From Hymenobacter sp. GOD-10R (lineage in GTDB: Bacteria > Bacteroidota > Bacteroidia > Cytophagales > Hymenobacteraceae), in assembly GCF_035609205.1 (NCBI RefSeq), contig NZ_CP141184.1, positions 434,001 through 498,000 on the forward strand: a DNA stretch of 64,000 nucleotides, given 5' to 3'. Position numbers and translations under genes: made by a program. Positions within the stretch are counted from its first letter, which is position 1. Each line of letters begins with the position of its first letter. The notes under the pieces were generated by a model, which made no database searches, was not told the DNA's origin, and saw nothing but the letters and a program-made list of their open reading frames with translations. Shown here in pieces: positions 36,673 through 45,800 of this stretch.

Positions 36673-37332
36673 TTATCGCGAAAAGCCCAGACCTAGGTAT
36701 ACCTGGACCGCTTGATTGTAGAGCTTATCACCCATGGGCATGGCCGAAGCCTTCCGGATTTTTGCTAGGCCTAGGTCGTAGCGGGCGCCTACGCGGGCTG
36801 GTCCAATGCGAGCCTCGAGGCCGCCCACGGCGCCGTAGTCGAGGCTATGAAAGCCGGCTTGGCTGATGCTGGTATCTAAGGTTGAGTTCTTGGCATTGAT
36901 CAGCAAGGCAACCTGCGGTCCAACGTGCACACTCACATTGTCGAGAAAGTTATACACGAACAGCACGGGTACCTGTAGATAATCGAGCTGGGTTTTCCGT
37001 AGCAGCACGGCTGCGCCGCTTGGGTCGGCCTCGTAGCCTTTGCGCGAGTACAGGAATTCTGGCTGAATAGAAAAGGCGTCATTTAGCGCAAATTGGGCGT
37101 AAATGCCTGCCAAAAAACCGTTGAGGTTGTTGCGGTTGGTGAGAGAGCTTTTGTTGTCGCCGCGCACGCCGGCCAGGTTCCAACCGCCTTTGATGCCAAA
37201 GCCGTTATTGCGCGAATCGTTGGTGCCGGTGCCGTAATCAGTGGACGAACGGATACCAGGAGGGCCTTCTTGTGCCCGAACGAACGTGGTAGAGGCAAGG
37301 CAAAGCGCGAAAAAGAGAAGAAGCTTTTTCAT
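36673..37332 (-). CDS. Outer membrane beta-barrel (PorT/OMP_b-brl-like) protein
   Basis: Secreted protein (219 aa): signal peptide ending FVRAQE, then alternating amphipathic strands such as GFGIKGGWNLAGVRGD, NGFLAGIYAQFALNDAFSIQPEFLYSRKGY, LDYLQVPVLFVYNF, VSVHVGPQVALLI and VGARYDLGLAKI, ending VYLGLGFSR with the terminal aromatic-type strand. This is the eight-stranded barrel domain common in Bacteroidota. Function unknown. Confidence 0.87.
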   Translation of the reverse strand: MKKLLLFFALCLASTTFVRAQEGPPGIRSSTDYGTGTNDSRNNGFGIKGGWNLAGVRGDNKSSLTNRNNLNGFLAGIYAQFALNDAFSIQPEFLYSRKGYEADPSGAAVLLRKTQLDYLQVPVLFVYNFLDNVSVHVGPQVALLINAKNSTLDTSISQAGFHSLDYGAVGGLEARIGPARVGARYDLGLAKIRKASAMPMGDKLYNQAVQVYLGLGFSR

Positions 37333-37469
37333 AGATGACGGGGGTATCAGCTAGCACATAAGACGTTTGTGTAACGCTATACTTGTGCCTATCAAGAAGG
37401 TTGCGACAGCCCCTCGCCGGACTCTTTAAATATTTTTCCGAAATCTATTTTAAATGCCGGTCAAATCCA

Positions 37470-37477
37470 TATCTTTA
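37470..37477 (+). promoter_or_regulatory. Possible -7 element for tRNA-Val
   Basis: TATCTTTA matches TAnnTTTG at all but the last base and lies 30 nt before the tRNA, in an AT-rich stretch with a TTTT about 20 bp further upstream. Confidence 0.4.
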
Positions 37478-37507
37478 CTTCCTTCCGGCCGCCGCCAGAT
37501 GGCTTTT

Positions 37508-37582
37508 GGGGTGTTAGCTCAGTTGGTTCAGAGCGCTACCTTGACAGGGTAGAGGTCACTGGTTCGAGCCCAGTACGCCTCA
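37508..37582 (+). tRNA. tRNA-Val (GAC anticodon)
   Basis: Complete cloverleaf of 75 nt. Acceptor 37508-37514 pairs with 37575-37581 (two G-U), D stem gctc/gagc, anticodon stem ctacc/ggtag with loop ttGACag (anticodon 37543-37545), T stem actgg/ccagt with loop ttcgagc, discriminator A at 37582. CCA is not encoded. It reads GUC and, by family knowledge, GUU valine codons. Confidence 0.95.
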
Positions 37583-37748
37583 CAAGAAAGCCAGGAGTCC
37601 GAAAGTAACCGCCCCGCTGGCGGTTATTTTTGTTTGTAGCCCTTTCGACTGCCTTCCTTACTGGTTGTGCAAGTGGACGGGCGCACCACTTCTGCCGTAC
37701 CTAGGTCTGCTAGTGCTTGTGTCCTTGTGGTCCCATTTACAACAACGT

Positions 37749-38654
37749 ATGCTTCCTATTGCATGGGCGCCTTGCTACGCTCATTCGCTGCCTGCAGGGC
37801 ACCGCTTCCCAATGCTCAAGTACGAGCTGCTGCCCGAGCAGCTACTGCGTGAAGGCATCGTCACGGAAGCTAATTTCTTTCGGCCGACGCCACCACTTGA
37901 AGAAGATATTCTGCGCACGCATACGGCCGACTATTATCACCGGCTGCAGCATGGGCAGCTCACGCGCCAAGAAGAACGCGCAACAGGTTTCCCGTGGTCA
38001 GAAGCGCTGTTTATAAGAGAAGTAACCATTTTGGGTGGTACCATCGAATGCGCTCGGCGTGCCTTGCACCACGGTGTTGCGCTCAATGTGGCAGGTGGTA
38101 CGCACCACGCCTTTGCCGATCGGGGCGAAGGGTTTTGTTTGCTCAATGACCAAGCTGCCGCTGCGCACTACCTGCTGGCGCATGAACCGCGTGTTCAAAA
38201 GATTCTGATTGTAGACCTCGATGTGCACCAGGGAAATGGCACGGCAGCCATTTTTCAGCATGAGCCGCGGGTGTTTACTTTTTTTATGCACGGTGCCCGC
38301 AACTACCCGCACCGTAAAGAACAATCTGACCTGGATTTACCATTGCCCGATGGAACTGATGATGCAGCATACCTAGCTTTGCTGGGCGATACGCTGCCCC
38401 GTCTATTGCATGAGGTAGCGCCCGACTTCGTCTTCTACCTAGCTGGGGTCGATGTACTAGCCACCGACAAGCTTGGTCACCTGGCCTTGACGCGAACAGG
38501 CTGCCAGCAGCGCGACGAGTTGGTGCTCGAGCTATGTCACCGGCATCAGCTCCCGGTAGTGGTGTGCATGGGTGGCGGCTACTCCGAGCGGCTCGCCGAT
38601 ATCGTTGAATCTCACGTCAATACCTTTCGTGTCGCCGCTGTGCTGTTCGACTGA
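37749..38654 (+). CDS. Histone-deacetylase-family protein (acetoin utilisation/AcuC-like)
   Basis: Zinc-dependent deacetylase-fold protein (301 aa). RTHTADYYHRL, VAGGTHHAFADRGEGFCLLNDQAAAA (catalytic histidine pair), ILIVDLDVHQGNGTAAIF (Asp/His zinc ligands) and FYLAGVDVLATDKLGHLALT (third ligand Asp), then VCMGGGYS. Bacterial members deacetylate small molecules, polyamines or proteins; substrate unknown. The ATG at 37749 is close to the usual family start. Its stop codon lies in the first unit of an 8-bp tandem repeat. Confidence 0.92.
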   Translation: MLPIAWAPCYAHSLPAGHRFPMLKYELLPEQLLREGIVTEANFFRPTPPLEEDILRTHTADYYHRLQHGQLTRQEERATGFPWSEALFIREVTILGGTIECARRALHHGVALNVAGGTHHAFADRGEGFCLLNDQAAAAHYLLAHEPRVQKILIVDLDVHQGNGTAAIFQHEPRVFTFFMHGARNYPHRKEQSDLDLPLPDGTDDAAYLALLGDTLPRLLHEVAPDFVFYLAGVDVLATDKLGHLALTRTGCQQRDELVLELCHRHQLPVVVCMGGGYSERLADIVESHVNTFRVAAVLFD

Positions 38655-38703
38655 GTGACTGAGTGACTGAGTGACTGAGTGACTGAGTGACTGAGTGACT
38701 GAG
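38649..38703. repeat. 8-bp tandem repeat (gactgagt) of about 6.9 units
   Basis: The unit gactgagt recurs without error from 38649 to 38703. The first unit contains the stop codon of the deacetylase (gac TGA). Further copies in inverted direction occur nearby at about 38733-38740 and 38752-38760; the latter supplies the stop of the convergent methyltransferase (AGT GAC TGA on the minus strand). Confidence 0.95.
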
Positions 38704-38751
38704 CAAGACAGCCGGGTAAGGTACGAGAACAATCACTCAGTGCGAAGCCAA

Positions 38752-39459
38752 TCAGTCACTCCATAAGATGACTTGCCAGCGGAAGGCCCAGCGCCAACGC
38801 AAGCGGTATTTCTTAATGCCAGCTTGTTGCAGAAGGCGCTGCCAATCGTGGCGGGTGAAAGCGCGGGCTACCGAAAGCGGCGCGTCATTCCGTACTAAAT
38901 ACGAGCCGCGAAACAGCCGCGTAAGCCACTTGATACTGTAGTAAGCCAGCCAATGCCGATGCAAGTCGTTGATAATAACACAGCGGCGAGCCTGCTGCTG
39001 CCATGCACGCAGAAGCGTGACGAGTTGCGCGTCGGGAAAGTGATGACAAAATAAGCTCGCCGTAATAATGTCGTATTGCTGCGCTTGGAACTTAGAGCTG
39101 AATACGTCGGCTTGCTCGTACCGAATTTCGGGGTAGCTCTGGCTGCGTGCGGCAGCATAGTCCAGCATGAAGGAGTTGGCATCAACGCCAACGAGCGCCA
39201 GCTTCACGCCTCGCCGTCGGCCCCACTTCGCAATGCGCCGTAGCGTGTCGCCGCCCCCGCTCCCTAGGTCTGCTACTTGCAGCGCAGGGGCTTCAGGAAA
39301 GGACTTCTCCAACGAACTGAATGCTTGCAAGATGGGTTCGTAGCCCCCAAGCCACGTATTAATGGTTTCCAGCTCATCTAGGTTCTGACGAAGATCGTCG
39401 GAAGCTAGCGTTAGATTGTCCATCAATTCCTCTTCCGTAGCGCGCTGGCGAAGATCCAT
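38752..39459 (-). CDS. Class I SAM-dependent methyltransferase of the type III PKS cluster
   Basis: Methyltransferase of 235 aa. SAM loop LQVADLGSGGGDTLRRIAKWG, acidic VGVDANSFML, then EIRYEQADVFS, and post-I region YDIITASLFCHHF. The C-terminus is rich in Arg/Trp (KKYRLRWRWAFRWQVILWSD). It is the third gene of a cluster after the type III PKS, with only 7 bp between, so it probably methylates the polyketide product. Confidence 0.9.
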   Translation of the reverse strand: MDLRQRATEEELMDNLTLASDDLRQNLDELETINTWLGGYEPILQAFSSLEKSFPEAPALQVADLGSGGGDTLRRIAKWGRRRGVKLALVGVDANSFMLDYAAARSQSYPEIRYEQADVFSSKFQAQQYDIITASLFCHHFPDAQLVTLLRAWQQQARRCVIINDLHRHWLAYYSIKWLTRLFRGSYLVRNDAPLSVARAFTRHDWQRLLQQAGIKKYRLRWRWAFRWQVILWSD

Positions 39460-39466
39460 CGTCCTG

Positions 39467-40627
39467 CTAAGCCTTTTCTACCGCGCTGCTCACGGCACTG
39501 TCAACCGTTGCACAGGAGCAATACGCCACCGTTAGCAACATCGCTTCCAGGGTTAGGCCTGGGCCGAAGGCAAAGCTCAGCACGGGGTCCTGGTTGTTGG
39601 CGGGGGTAAGACTTTGCAGTAGCTCGCGCAACACGAACAGTACCGTTGCCGACGACATGTTGCCGTACTCGCGCAGCACTTGGTAAGCAAATCGGTTGTC
39701 TTGGGCGGTAAGACCTAGCTCTTGCTCAATGGTTTCCAAGATCTTGCGTCCGCCGGGGTGAATGGCAAATGCATGAATGTCGGCCAACTCTACGGGCAGC
39801 TTTGCCAGTAACCCATCAGTTAGCTGCCGAATGCCCCGCTGAATCATGCGCGGTACGTACGACGACAGCGTCATCTCGAAGCCGAAGTCGTTGATATGCC
39901 ACGCCATATCCTTATGGCCATCCGACTCTATTTCGCAATGAAACGCGGCAAGTTCCAAGCTAGGTCCTTGCTCAGCGGGGCGGCTCCGTACCAAGGCCGC
40001 CGCCGAACCATCGCCAAACAGTGCGTTTGAGACGAGATGATCCTCCTCTTTGTTTTTCTGGAAGTGAATGGTACACAACTCTGTACATACAATCAGCACG
40101 CAGGCTTTGGGATCGGCCAAACAGAATGCGTCGGCTAGCTTCAAGGCATTGAATGCCGCATAGCAGCCCATAAAATTGACACACGTGCGGCGCACCGCCG
40201 TGGATAGCCCTAGTGCTGCTACTAGCTCGATATCTAAGCCAGGCGCGTACATACCTGTGCAGCTCACTGTAATCAGGTGCGTAATGGCACTTGGCTCAAC
40301 ATCCGGCACTTGGCGCAAGCAATCCTGTACGGCCGCTACCGACAGCGGCAAGGCATGCTCCCGGTACACACCCATGCGCTGACCCACCGTTGGGAACGGC
40401 TCTAAGTCAGGGGTGTTAGGAAAAAACGTAAACTCCCCGTTTGTGCGACCATAATCAGGCAGAACGGAGTAGCGCTGGCCAATGCCAGACACTCTGTACA
40501 AGGCTTGCAGCTTGCGCGTATCAGATGCGTCGAGTTGCAGCGCCGTCGCCATGAAGTCGGCAATCTTAGGCTGAGGAATAAGGTGCGGAGGGGTGGCCGT
40601 GCCAATGGCACATAGAAACGTGGTCAT
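39467..40627 (-). CDS. Type III polyketide synthase (chalcone/stilbene synthase family)
   Basis: Homodimeric ketosynthase (386 aa) that condenses malonyl-CoA units onto an acyl-CoA starter. The Cys-His-Asn triad is visible: VNFMGCYAAFNAL (Cys about 160), FAIHPGGRKILE and YGNMSSATVLFVL. Also VSCTGMYAPGLDIELV and FGDGSAAALV. The start at 40627 (MTTFLCAIGTATPPH) fits the family; an earlier start adds six residues. Product is unknown; bacterial homologues make alkylresorcinols, alkylpyrones or phloroglucinols. Confidence 0.94.
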   Translation of the reverse strand: MTTFLCAIGTATPPHLIPQPKIADFMATALQLDASDTRKLQALYRVSGIGQRYSVLPDYGRTNGEFTFFPNTPDLEPFPTVGQRMGVYREHALPLSVAAVQDCLRQVPDVEPSAITHLITVSCTGMYAPGLDIELVAALGLSTAVRRTCVNFMGCYAAFNALKLADAFCLADPKACVLIVCTELCTIHFQKNKEEDHLVSNALFGDGSAAALVRSRPAEQGPSLELAAFHCEIESDGHKDMAWHINDFGFEMTLSSYVPRMIQRGIRQLTDGLLAKLPVELADIHAFAIHPGGRKILETIEQELGLTAQDNRFAYQVLREYGNMSSATVLFVLRELLQSLTPANNQDPVLSFAFGPGLTLEAMLLTVAYCSCATVDSAVSSAVEKA

Positions 40628-40690
40628 TAATCGCAGTATACGCAATTTAACTGGGCAGTGGTCAGGCCGTCCACCTGGTAAAATTTGGTG

Positions 40691-41887
40691 CTAAAATGGT
40701 TGCCCGTGCGTACGCCGCATAATCGCTTGCACCGCCGCTGGCCAATGACGCAAGCCCCCTACAACGGCCTCGCTCAAAGTAGGCTGTCCGAATAAGCGCT
40801 GTACCAAACGTCCTACGCGGAGCCGTGCTGCAAATTGCTGGTGCCAATCGTGCCGGTAGTGGTTCTCCATCGCCGTCCGACCTAGCTGCCCTAGCAAAAA
40901 CTCGTGGGTACGTTGTGCCACAAGCCGGGCCCCATGAATAGCCATAGCCATGCCGTTGCCACAAAGCGGCGTAATAAGGCCGGCTGCATCGCCGCACATT
41001 AGCACATGGTCTTCGATGCAACTTTTAGAAGCAAACGATATTTCGTTGATTACTTCCGGCTGCGGATACAGGAACTCCGCTTCTTGCAGAATGTGGCGCA
41101 GCAGCGGATTGCGAGCTAGCACCTGCTTCTCCATCGCCGGAATGGTGCCGTGCTTTTTGAGGTTTTGCCGCGTGGTCAGGTAGCAAAAGCAAAACTTGTC
41201 ATCCTCAATGGCGGAGATGCCTGCGTAACCATCGGCAAAGTTGTGCAGCGCAATTACGTCGCGCGGGTAGGCTAGCCGCAGGTGGTATTTCACACCAAGG
41301 TAGGGCGAGCGTTGCTGAAAAAAAGCGCGCTGGAGTTGCCGGTCTAAGTTGGTGCGCTTGCCATATGCCCCTAGCACCACCCGCGCCGTGAGCTGTCGTC
41401 CGTCGGCTAGCTGCACCTGATGGTGGTCGGCGGTTGAGTCGAACGTTACATCGGTTACCGTGGCCGCTTGGTGAAACACAACCCCACGCTCTGCCGCCAA
41501 CTGATAAAGATAATGATCAAGCGAATAGCGACTCACGCCAAACCCGCCTAGGTCGAGGGAGGTGGTAAGTGTGCGCCCGGCTGGCGAGCTAAGTAAGAAG
41601 CGCGTAAGCTGCGCCGGTGCTAATACGCCCGGGTCGGCACCGAGACGTCGTAAGTAGGGTAGTACCTCGTTGGAGACGTACTCTCCGCAAACTTTATGAA
41701 ACGGAAATTTTTTGCGTTCTATTACGGTCACCTCATGGCCGCGTGCCGCTAAGTCTAAGGCTGCTGTCAGGCCACCTAGGCCGCCGCCAATAATGAGAAC
41801 GTCCAACTTACTGAGCGAATTAAAGTGGATAAAGAAGTGAATACGAGGAAAAAAGCGCCAACTTTCACAAAGAAGAATTATATTCAA
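40691..41887 (-). CDS. FAD-dependent oxidoreductase (geranylgeranyl-reductase/hydroxylase-like) of the PKS cluster
   Basis: Flavoprotein of up to 398 aa. FAD loop DVLIIGGGLGGLTAALDLAARGHEVTVIERK, HKVCGEYVSNEVLPYL, and GDAAGLITPLCGNGMAMAIHGARLVA (second FAD motif) place it with the geranylgeranyl reductase-like/aromatic hydroxylase flavoproteins. No ATG is available near the fold: the longest frame starts at TTG 41887, and another TTG at 41806 lies directly before DVLIIGGG, so the true start is uncertain. It is first in a three-gene cluster with the PKS and methyltransferase and may hydroxylate or reduce the polyketide. Confidence 0.88.
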   Translation of the reverse strand: MNIILLCESWRFFPRIHFFIHFNSLSKLDVLIIGGGLGGLTAALDLAARGHEVTVIERKKFPFHKVCGEYVSNEVLPYLRRLGADPGVLAPAQLTRFLLSSPAGRTLTTSLDLGGFGVSRYSLDHYLYQLAAERGVVFHQAATVTDVTFDSTADHHQVQLADGRQLTARVVLGAYGKRTNLDRQLQRAFFQQRSPYLGVKYHLRLAYPRDVIALHNFADGYAGISAIEDDKFCFCYLTTRQNLKKHGTIPAMEKQVLARNPLLRHILQEAEFLYPQPEVINEISFASKSCIEDHVLMCGDAAGLITPLCGNGMAMAIHGARLVAQRTHEFLLGQLGRTAMENHYRHDWHQQFAARLRVGRLVQRLFGQPTLSEAVVGGLRHWPAAVQAIMRRTHGQPF

Positions 41888-41910
41888 GACATTTAATGAA
41901 TGATTCTCTC

Positions 41911-41918
41911 TACCTTTG
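41911..41918 (+). promoter_or_regulatory. Bacteroidota -7 promoter element (TACCTTTG)
   Basis: Perfect match to TAnnTTTG, 70 bp before the ATG of the small T9SS protein at 41988. The -33 region is weak (ATTT at about 41891). Confidence 0.55.
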
Positions 41919-41987
41919 TAAACCTAATTAAGTGGCAGACGTTAAGTACCGTATTCTGCGCGCCCTTGTTTACACCCGCGTATTCCT

Positions 41988-42368
41988 ATGATGAAACGAT
42001 TACATTTTTTTTGTTTACTTACCGTGTTGACCCTAGGTGCAACACGTAGCAGCGCTCCTGCTGCGCTGGCGCAGCCGGTGACCGAACGGGTCATGGCGAC
42101 TTCGCGGGCAAGCGACGATAAATCGATGCTGGTCTATCCTAACCCAAGTACGGGTATAGTTCATGTTGCTATCAATGGATTCGAAGGCCGTCGTTTAGAG
42201 CTTCAAATTTTGAACGTCATCGGCTCCGTTATATACCGCGAAAACTTGAGCGAACTGAATGACCGCTATACCAAGACGCTGGATTTGACGAAGTTTGCAG
42301 GCGGCTTGTACTATATTAAAATCGCTTCCGATAACACCAGCGAAATGCGCAAGTTAGTTATCCGCTAA
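41988..42368 (+). CDS. Small secreted protein consisting almost only of a T9SS type A sorting domain
   Basis: Protein of 126 aa. Signal peptide (cleaved about residue 28, ALAQP), a 17-residue linker, then a T9SS sorting domain filling the rest: LVYPNPSTGIVHVAINGFEGRRLELQILNVIGSVIY...TKTLDLTKFAGGLYYIKIASD...MRKLVIR. Normally this domain is the tail of a large cargo; here there is no cargo domain and no upstream frame that could have supplied one. It has its own promoter and terminator. Confidence 0.88.
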   Translation: MMKRLHFFCLLTVLTLGATRSSAPAALAQPVTERVMATSRASDDKSMLVYPNPSTGIVHVAINGFEGRRLELQILNVIGSVIYRENLSELNDRYTKTLDLTKFAGGLYYIKIASDNTSEMRKLVIR

Positions 42369-42396
42369 TTTTCGCGTCTTCCTAACCAATCAACTG

Positions 42397-42422
42397 AAAA
42401 GCAGCCAGTGGCTGCTTTTTTT
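42397..42422 (+). terminator. Intrinsic terminator
   Basis: aaaagcagcc / ggctgctttt with a 3-nt loop and a T run, 29 bp after the sorting-domain protein. Confidence 0.88.
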
Positions 42423-42502
42423 ATGGGCTATCACCAAGCAGGTGAGTTGATGGGTAGCCAGCAAAAAAGAACAGCGCCTTCTGGTGGGAAGACGCTGTCA
42501 AC

Positions 42503-42520
42503 AAAAGGCTGTTAGCCTTT
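42503..42520 (-). terminator. Possible terminator of the 38-residue ORF
   Basis: aaaggct / agccttt (7 bp) directly after the stop of the small ORF on the minus strand, followed by TT. Confidence 0.45.
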
Positions 42521-42522
42521 AT

Positions 42523-42639
42523 TTAGCCATTGTTAGCACGTACCGGCTGAGGAGTCAGCATTGCTTTGATATTATCAACGGTATTGATGGCAAGAAGAGC
42601 AGTGGCGAGGATCAGTCCAAAGAAAATCAAAAGAGACAT
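42523..42639 (-). CDS. 38-residue putative membrane peptide
   Basis: An ATG-to-TAA frame of 38 codons reads MSLLIFFGLILATALLAINT then VDNIKAMLTPQPVRANNG. It has one membrane helix (about 3-19) and a short polar tail, like many bacterial small membrane proteins. It stands in a 449-bp gap between the T9SS peptide and the hybrid kinase and is followed by a hairpin. No family is recognised. Hydrophobic N-terminus, good codon content and a dedicated hairpin support it, but expression is unproven. Confidence 0.5.
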   Translation of the reverse strand: MSLLIFFGLILATALLAINTVDNIKAMLTPQPVRANNG

Positions 42640-42817
42640 CGGAGTAGGTATTAGGAGAAGTGAAAAGCCAGCCTCGCTAGCAACCGAAAAAGATGATTAC
42701 AAGATACTGACTACTTTGATAGGTTAACTCAAGAACAAGCAAATGAGTTTAGTATAATTATGTTCTTTTCGAAAAACCTACAGGTATTTGCTACTCCACT
42801 GACTCCTATTTACCTAA

Positions 42818-45800
42818 TTAATTCGGAAACTCCTCTTGCAATTGGGCAATTACTCGCGTAGTCACATCCCGAACCCTAGCTACTTGCGTCTCGACGGCTG
42901 TCAGATCAGTAGGAGCTAGCTTACAAGCTTCTATCTGGCGAATAGTATCGTGTAGCGGTTTAATCTGTAAGCCGTCGAGCGAGCTTTTTAAGTGGTGGGC
43001 CGCAGCGCTTAGCGCTTCCCATTGTTGGTCGGCTAAGTGCTTTTCTAAGTCCTGCACACAAGGCGGGGTAGTCTGAATGAAAAGATTTACCAAACGACGT
43101 ACAAAGGCTTCGTTGTCATGCGTCAAGCGCCGGATACTACTGAGGTCATATAGCGGTTCCGCAGGTTCCTGCACCGGGGCAACAGTTGGTAGTTGCGTCA
43201 CTTGCGGCCGCTCTTGCAGGGCCGTTGCCATAACCCGGAATAGATCTTCTTCGCGGAATGGCTTCGATAGGTAGCCATCTAGGCCCGCCGCGCGGTACCG
43301 CTCGTTTTCGCCGGGCATAGCGTGGGCCGTAAGTGCTATGACTGGGGTAGCGGCCCGCTCAGGATCGGCATGCTGGCGGAGCAAGTTCGTCGTTGCTACT
43401 CCATCCAGGCCAGGCATCTGAATGTCCATCAATACAACGTCATAGCGATGCTGCTGGAACAACGCTATAGCCTCCTGGCCGGTACTAGCCGTATCCACAT
43501 GCATGCCCCAGTTTCGGAGTATCACCTCTACCAGCATCTGGTTGATGCGATTGTCTTCAGTGAGGAGTACGCGTCTATCTCCTAGGCTTTGGTAGTGCGA
43601 CTCTGGCAGGGCAGAGGGCACAGGTATGGCGTCGGCCGAAGCCGGCGCGAAAGGCAGGCTAAAGCGGAAGGTACTGCCTTCGTTAGGCTGACTCTCTGCT
43701 GTAATCTCGCCACGTAACAACTCCACTAAGCCACGTGAGATGCTTAAGCCTAGCCCTGATCCCCCGTATTCGCGGGCTGTACTATCAGAGGCTTGAGTAA
43801 AGGCTTCAAATACATTCTTGAGTTGATGCGCTGGAATTCCAATACCCGTATCACGCACGCTAAATTCAAAGCGTACCTCATCCTCCGATTCGGTTAGCAA
43901 ACGGCAACTAAGCCACACAGTCCCGTCGTTGGTAAACTTAACGGCATTGCTGAGCAAATTGAGTAAAACTTGGCGTAACCGGTAAGGATCTCCGATTACA
44001 AACGTCGCCACTTGCGCCGAGGGCTCTTCGAGCTGAAGAACGATTCCTTTCTCGTTTGCCCGGGGTTGCAGAGAATGTAGGCTAGCTTGCAACACCTCAC
44101 GCAAATCAAAGTGCGTTGCTTCCGGCCGAATCTTGCCGGCTCCGAGTTGTGCCATGGCTAAGATGTCGTTAATAACTACTAATAAGTTCTCGGCAGAATG
44201 GCGGATATGATCCAGATATTGGCTTTGCTGCTCATCCAGGGGCGTTTTGGCCAGCAGCGAAGCCAAGCCTAACACCCCGTTCATGGGTGTGCGAATTTCG
44301 TGGCTCATGTTGGCCAGAAAAGCCTGCTTGGTATTGGCATTTTCCTCCGCAGCCTCCTTCGCCTCCCGTAGCGCATTCTGTACCTGCTTCAGCTCAGTGA
44401 TGTTGCTGGAAACACCAAGCACTTGCACTGTGCCATCGGCTAGTTCAAATGGCCTTCTTATACTATAGAACCACATCACATCCCCATTGGCCTGAGTAAA
44501 CTTGTCTTCGCCTACTACTTCGCGCCCCGTGGTGATTACTTGCCGATCAAACTGTAGGTATTCGGCGGCTTCCTCTGCATTAACAGGAAGTTGCGACGGA
44601 TTTGTGCGGATGATTTCGGCGGTGCTTAGGCCAAATAAGTCTGCTGTGGCGCGGTTGGCGAGCAAATAGTTGCCTTGCTCATCCTTCAGATAAATCAGGT
44701 GAGGCGTTGTATCAATAACTTGGCGAAACAAGTGGTTCTGCTCCGCGAGGCGTCGGTTGGCAGCACGGCGCTGCTCGTCAGCTGTTTTCCATTTCGTTAT
44801 GTCCTCCGCCACTCCAATTATCTGCTGCATAGCACCGTGGGCGTCGCGCTCAAACGGTGAATGTGTCATGCGTATCCACCGGACGAAGCCACTCCGGTGA
44901 ATGATGTATACCTCAATGGTAAGGACCTCGCCATCAGCTAGCTTTTGCAGTTCTCGTATGTGCCGCTCGATTCTTCGCACCTCTGATGCTGGGAATAGCT
45001 GCGCCAACATGCCCGATCCCATTTGCTGGAGCTCATCTTCGGTGTACCCAAACAGGCTGTACGCCTGTCGATTGCTATACACATTGCTAAGCGTGCGCAA
45101 GTCGAAGAGATAAATCATGTTGGGAGCGGTATTGGCAATTCGCTCCACAAACAACTGGCTCTGATGCAGGGCTAGCTCAGTAGTACGCTGCTGCGTTATA
45201 TCCTGGGCACTAGCTACCACGGTTTTCACTCGACCATCGGGGTGGCGAGTGAAAACCGTGCTCATAAAGCGGAACCACTTATGCGTACCATCACGGTGGC
45301 GCAGTCGGTACTCTGCCGTTACAGTCTGGCCATCTACAAGATGTTTTAAATCAATTGATTGCTGCGGTAACAGATGTCGGTCCTCCACTACCACGAGCTG
45401 AATTAATGCGACACGATCCATCGCCATTATCTCGGACTCTGAGTAGCCTAGTAGGTGGTAACACTGTCGGTTAGCGTATGTAATCTGTTGTTCTTCTAGG
45501 TCATACAAGAGCAACAGAATAGGTACCGTATCGTTGATACGAGCCACAAACAGCTGGCTGCGTAGCAAGTCTGCTTCTGCGTTGCGTCGAGCGGTGATAT
45601 CCGTCAGGTAAACGTTGGCACTCTCCTCCTGTGGTAAGGGCACAACCGTCCAGAGATAAAAGTGATTGGCAAGCTGTCGTTCTGACGTACGGGGCTGGCA
45701 CTCAGCTAACGCTTGGGCTATTTCTCGGAGCAGATGTTCCTGGCATGCTTGCTCCGTGGGAGAAGCTAGGTCCGTCAGGACACTTTCGGCGGCTGGGTTG

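Noticed and set aside
38649-38703. CRISPR-like array
   Set aside because: Units are 8 bp with no spacers; it is a simple tandem repeat.
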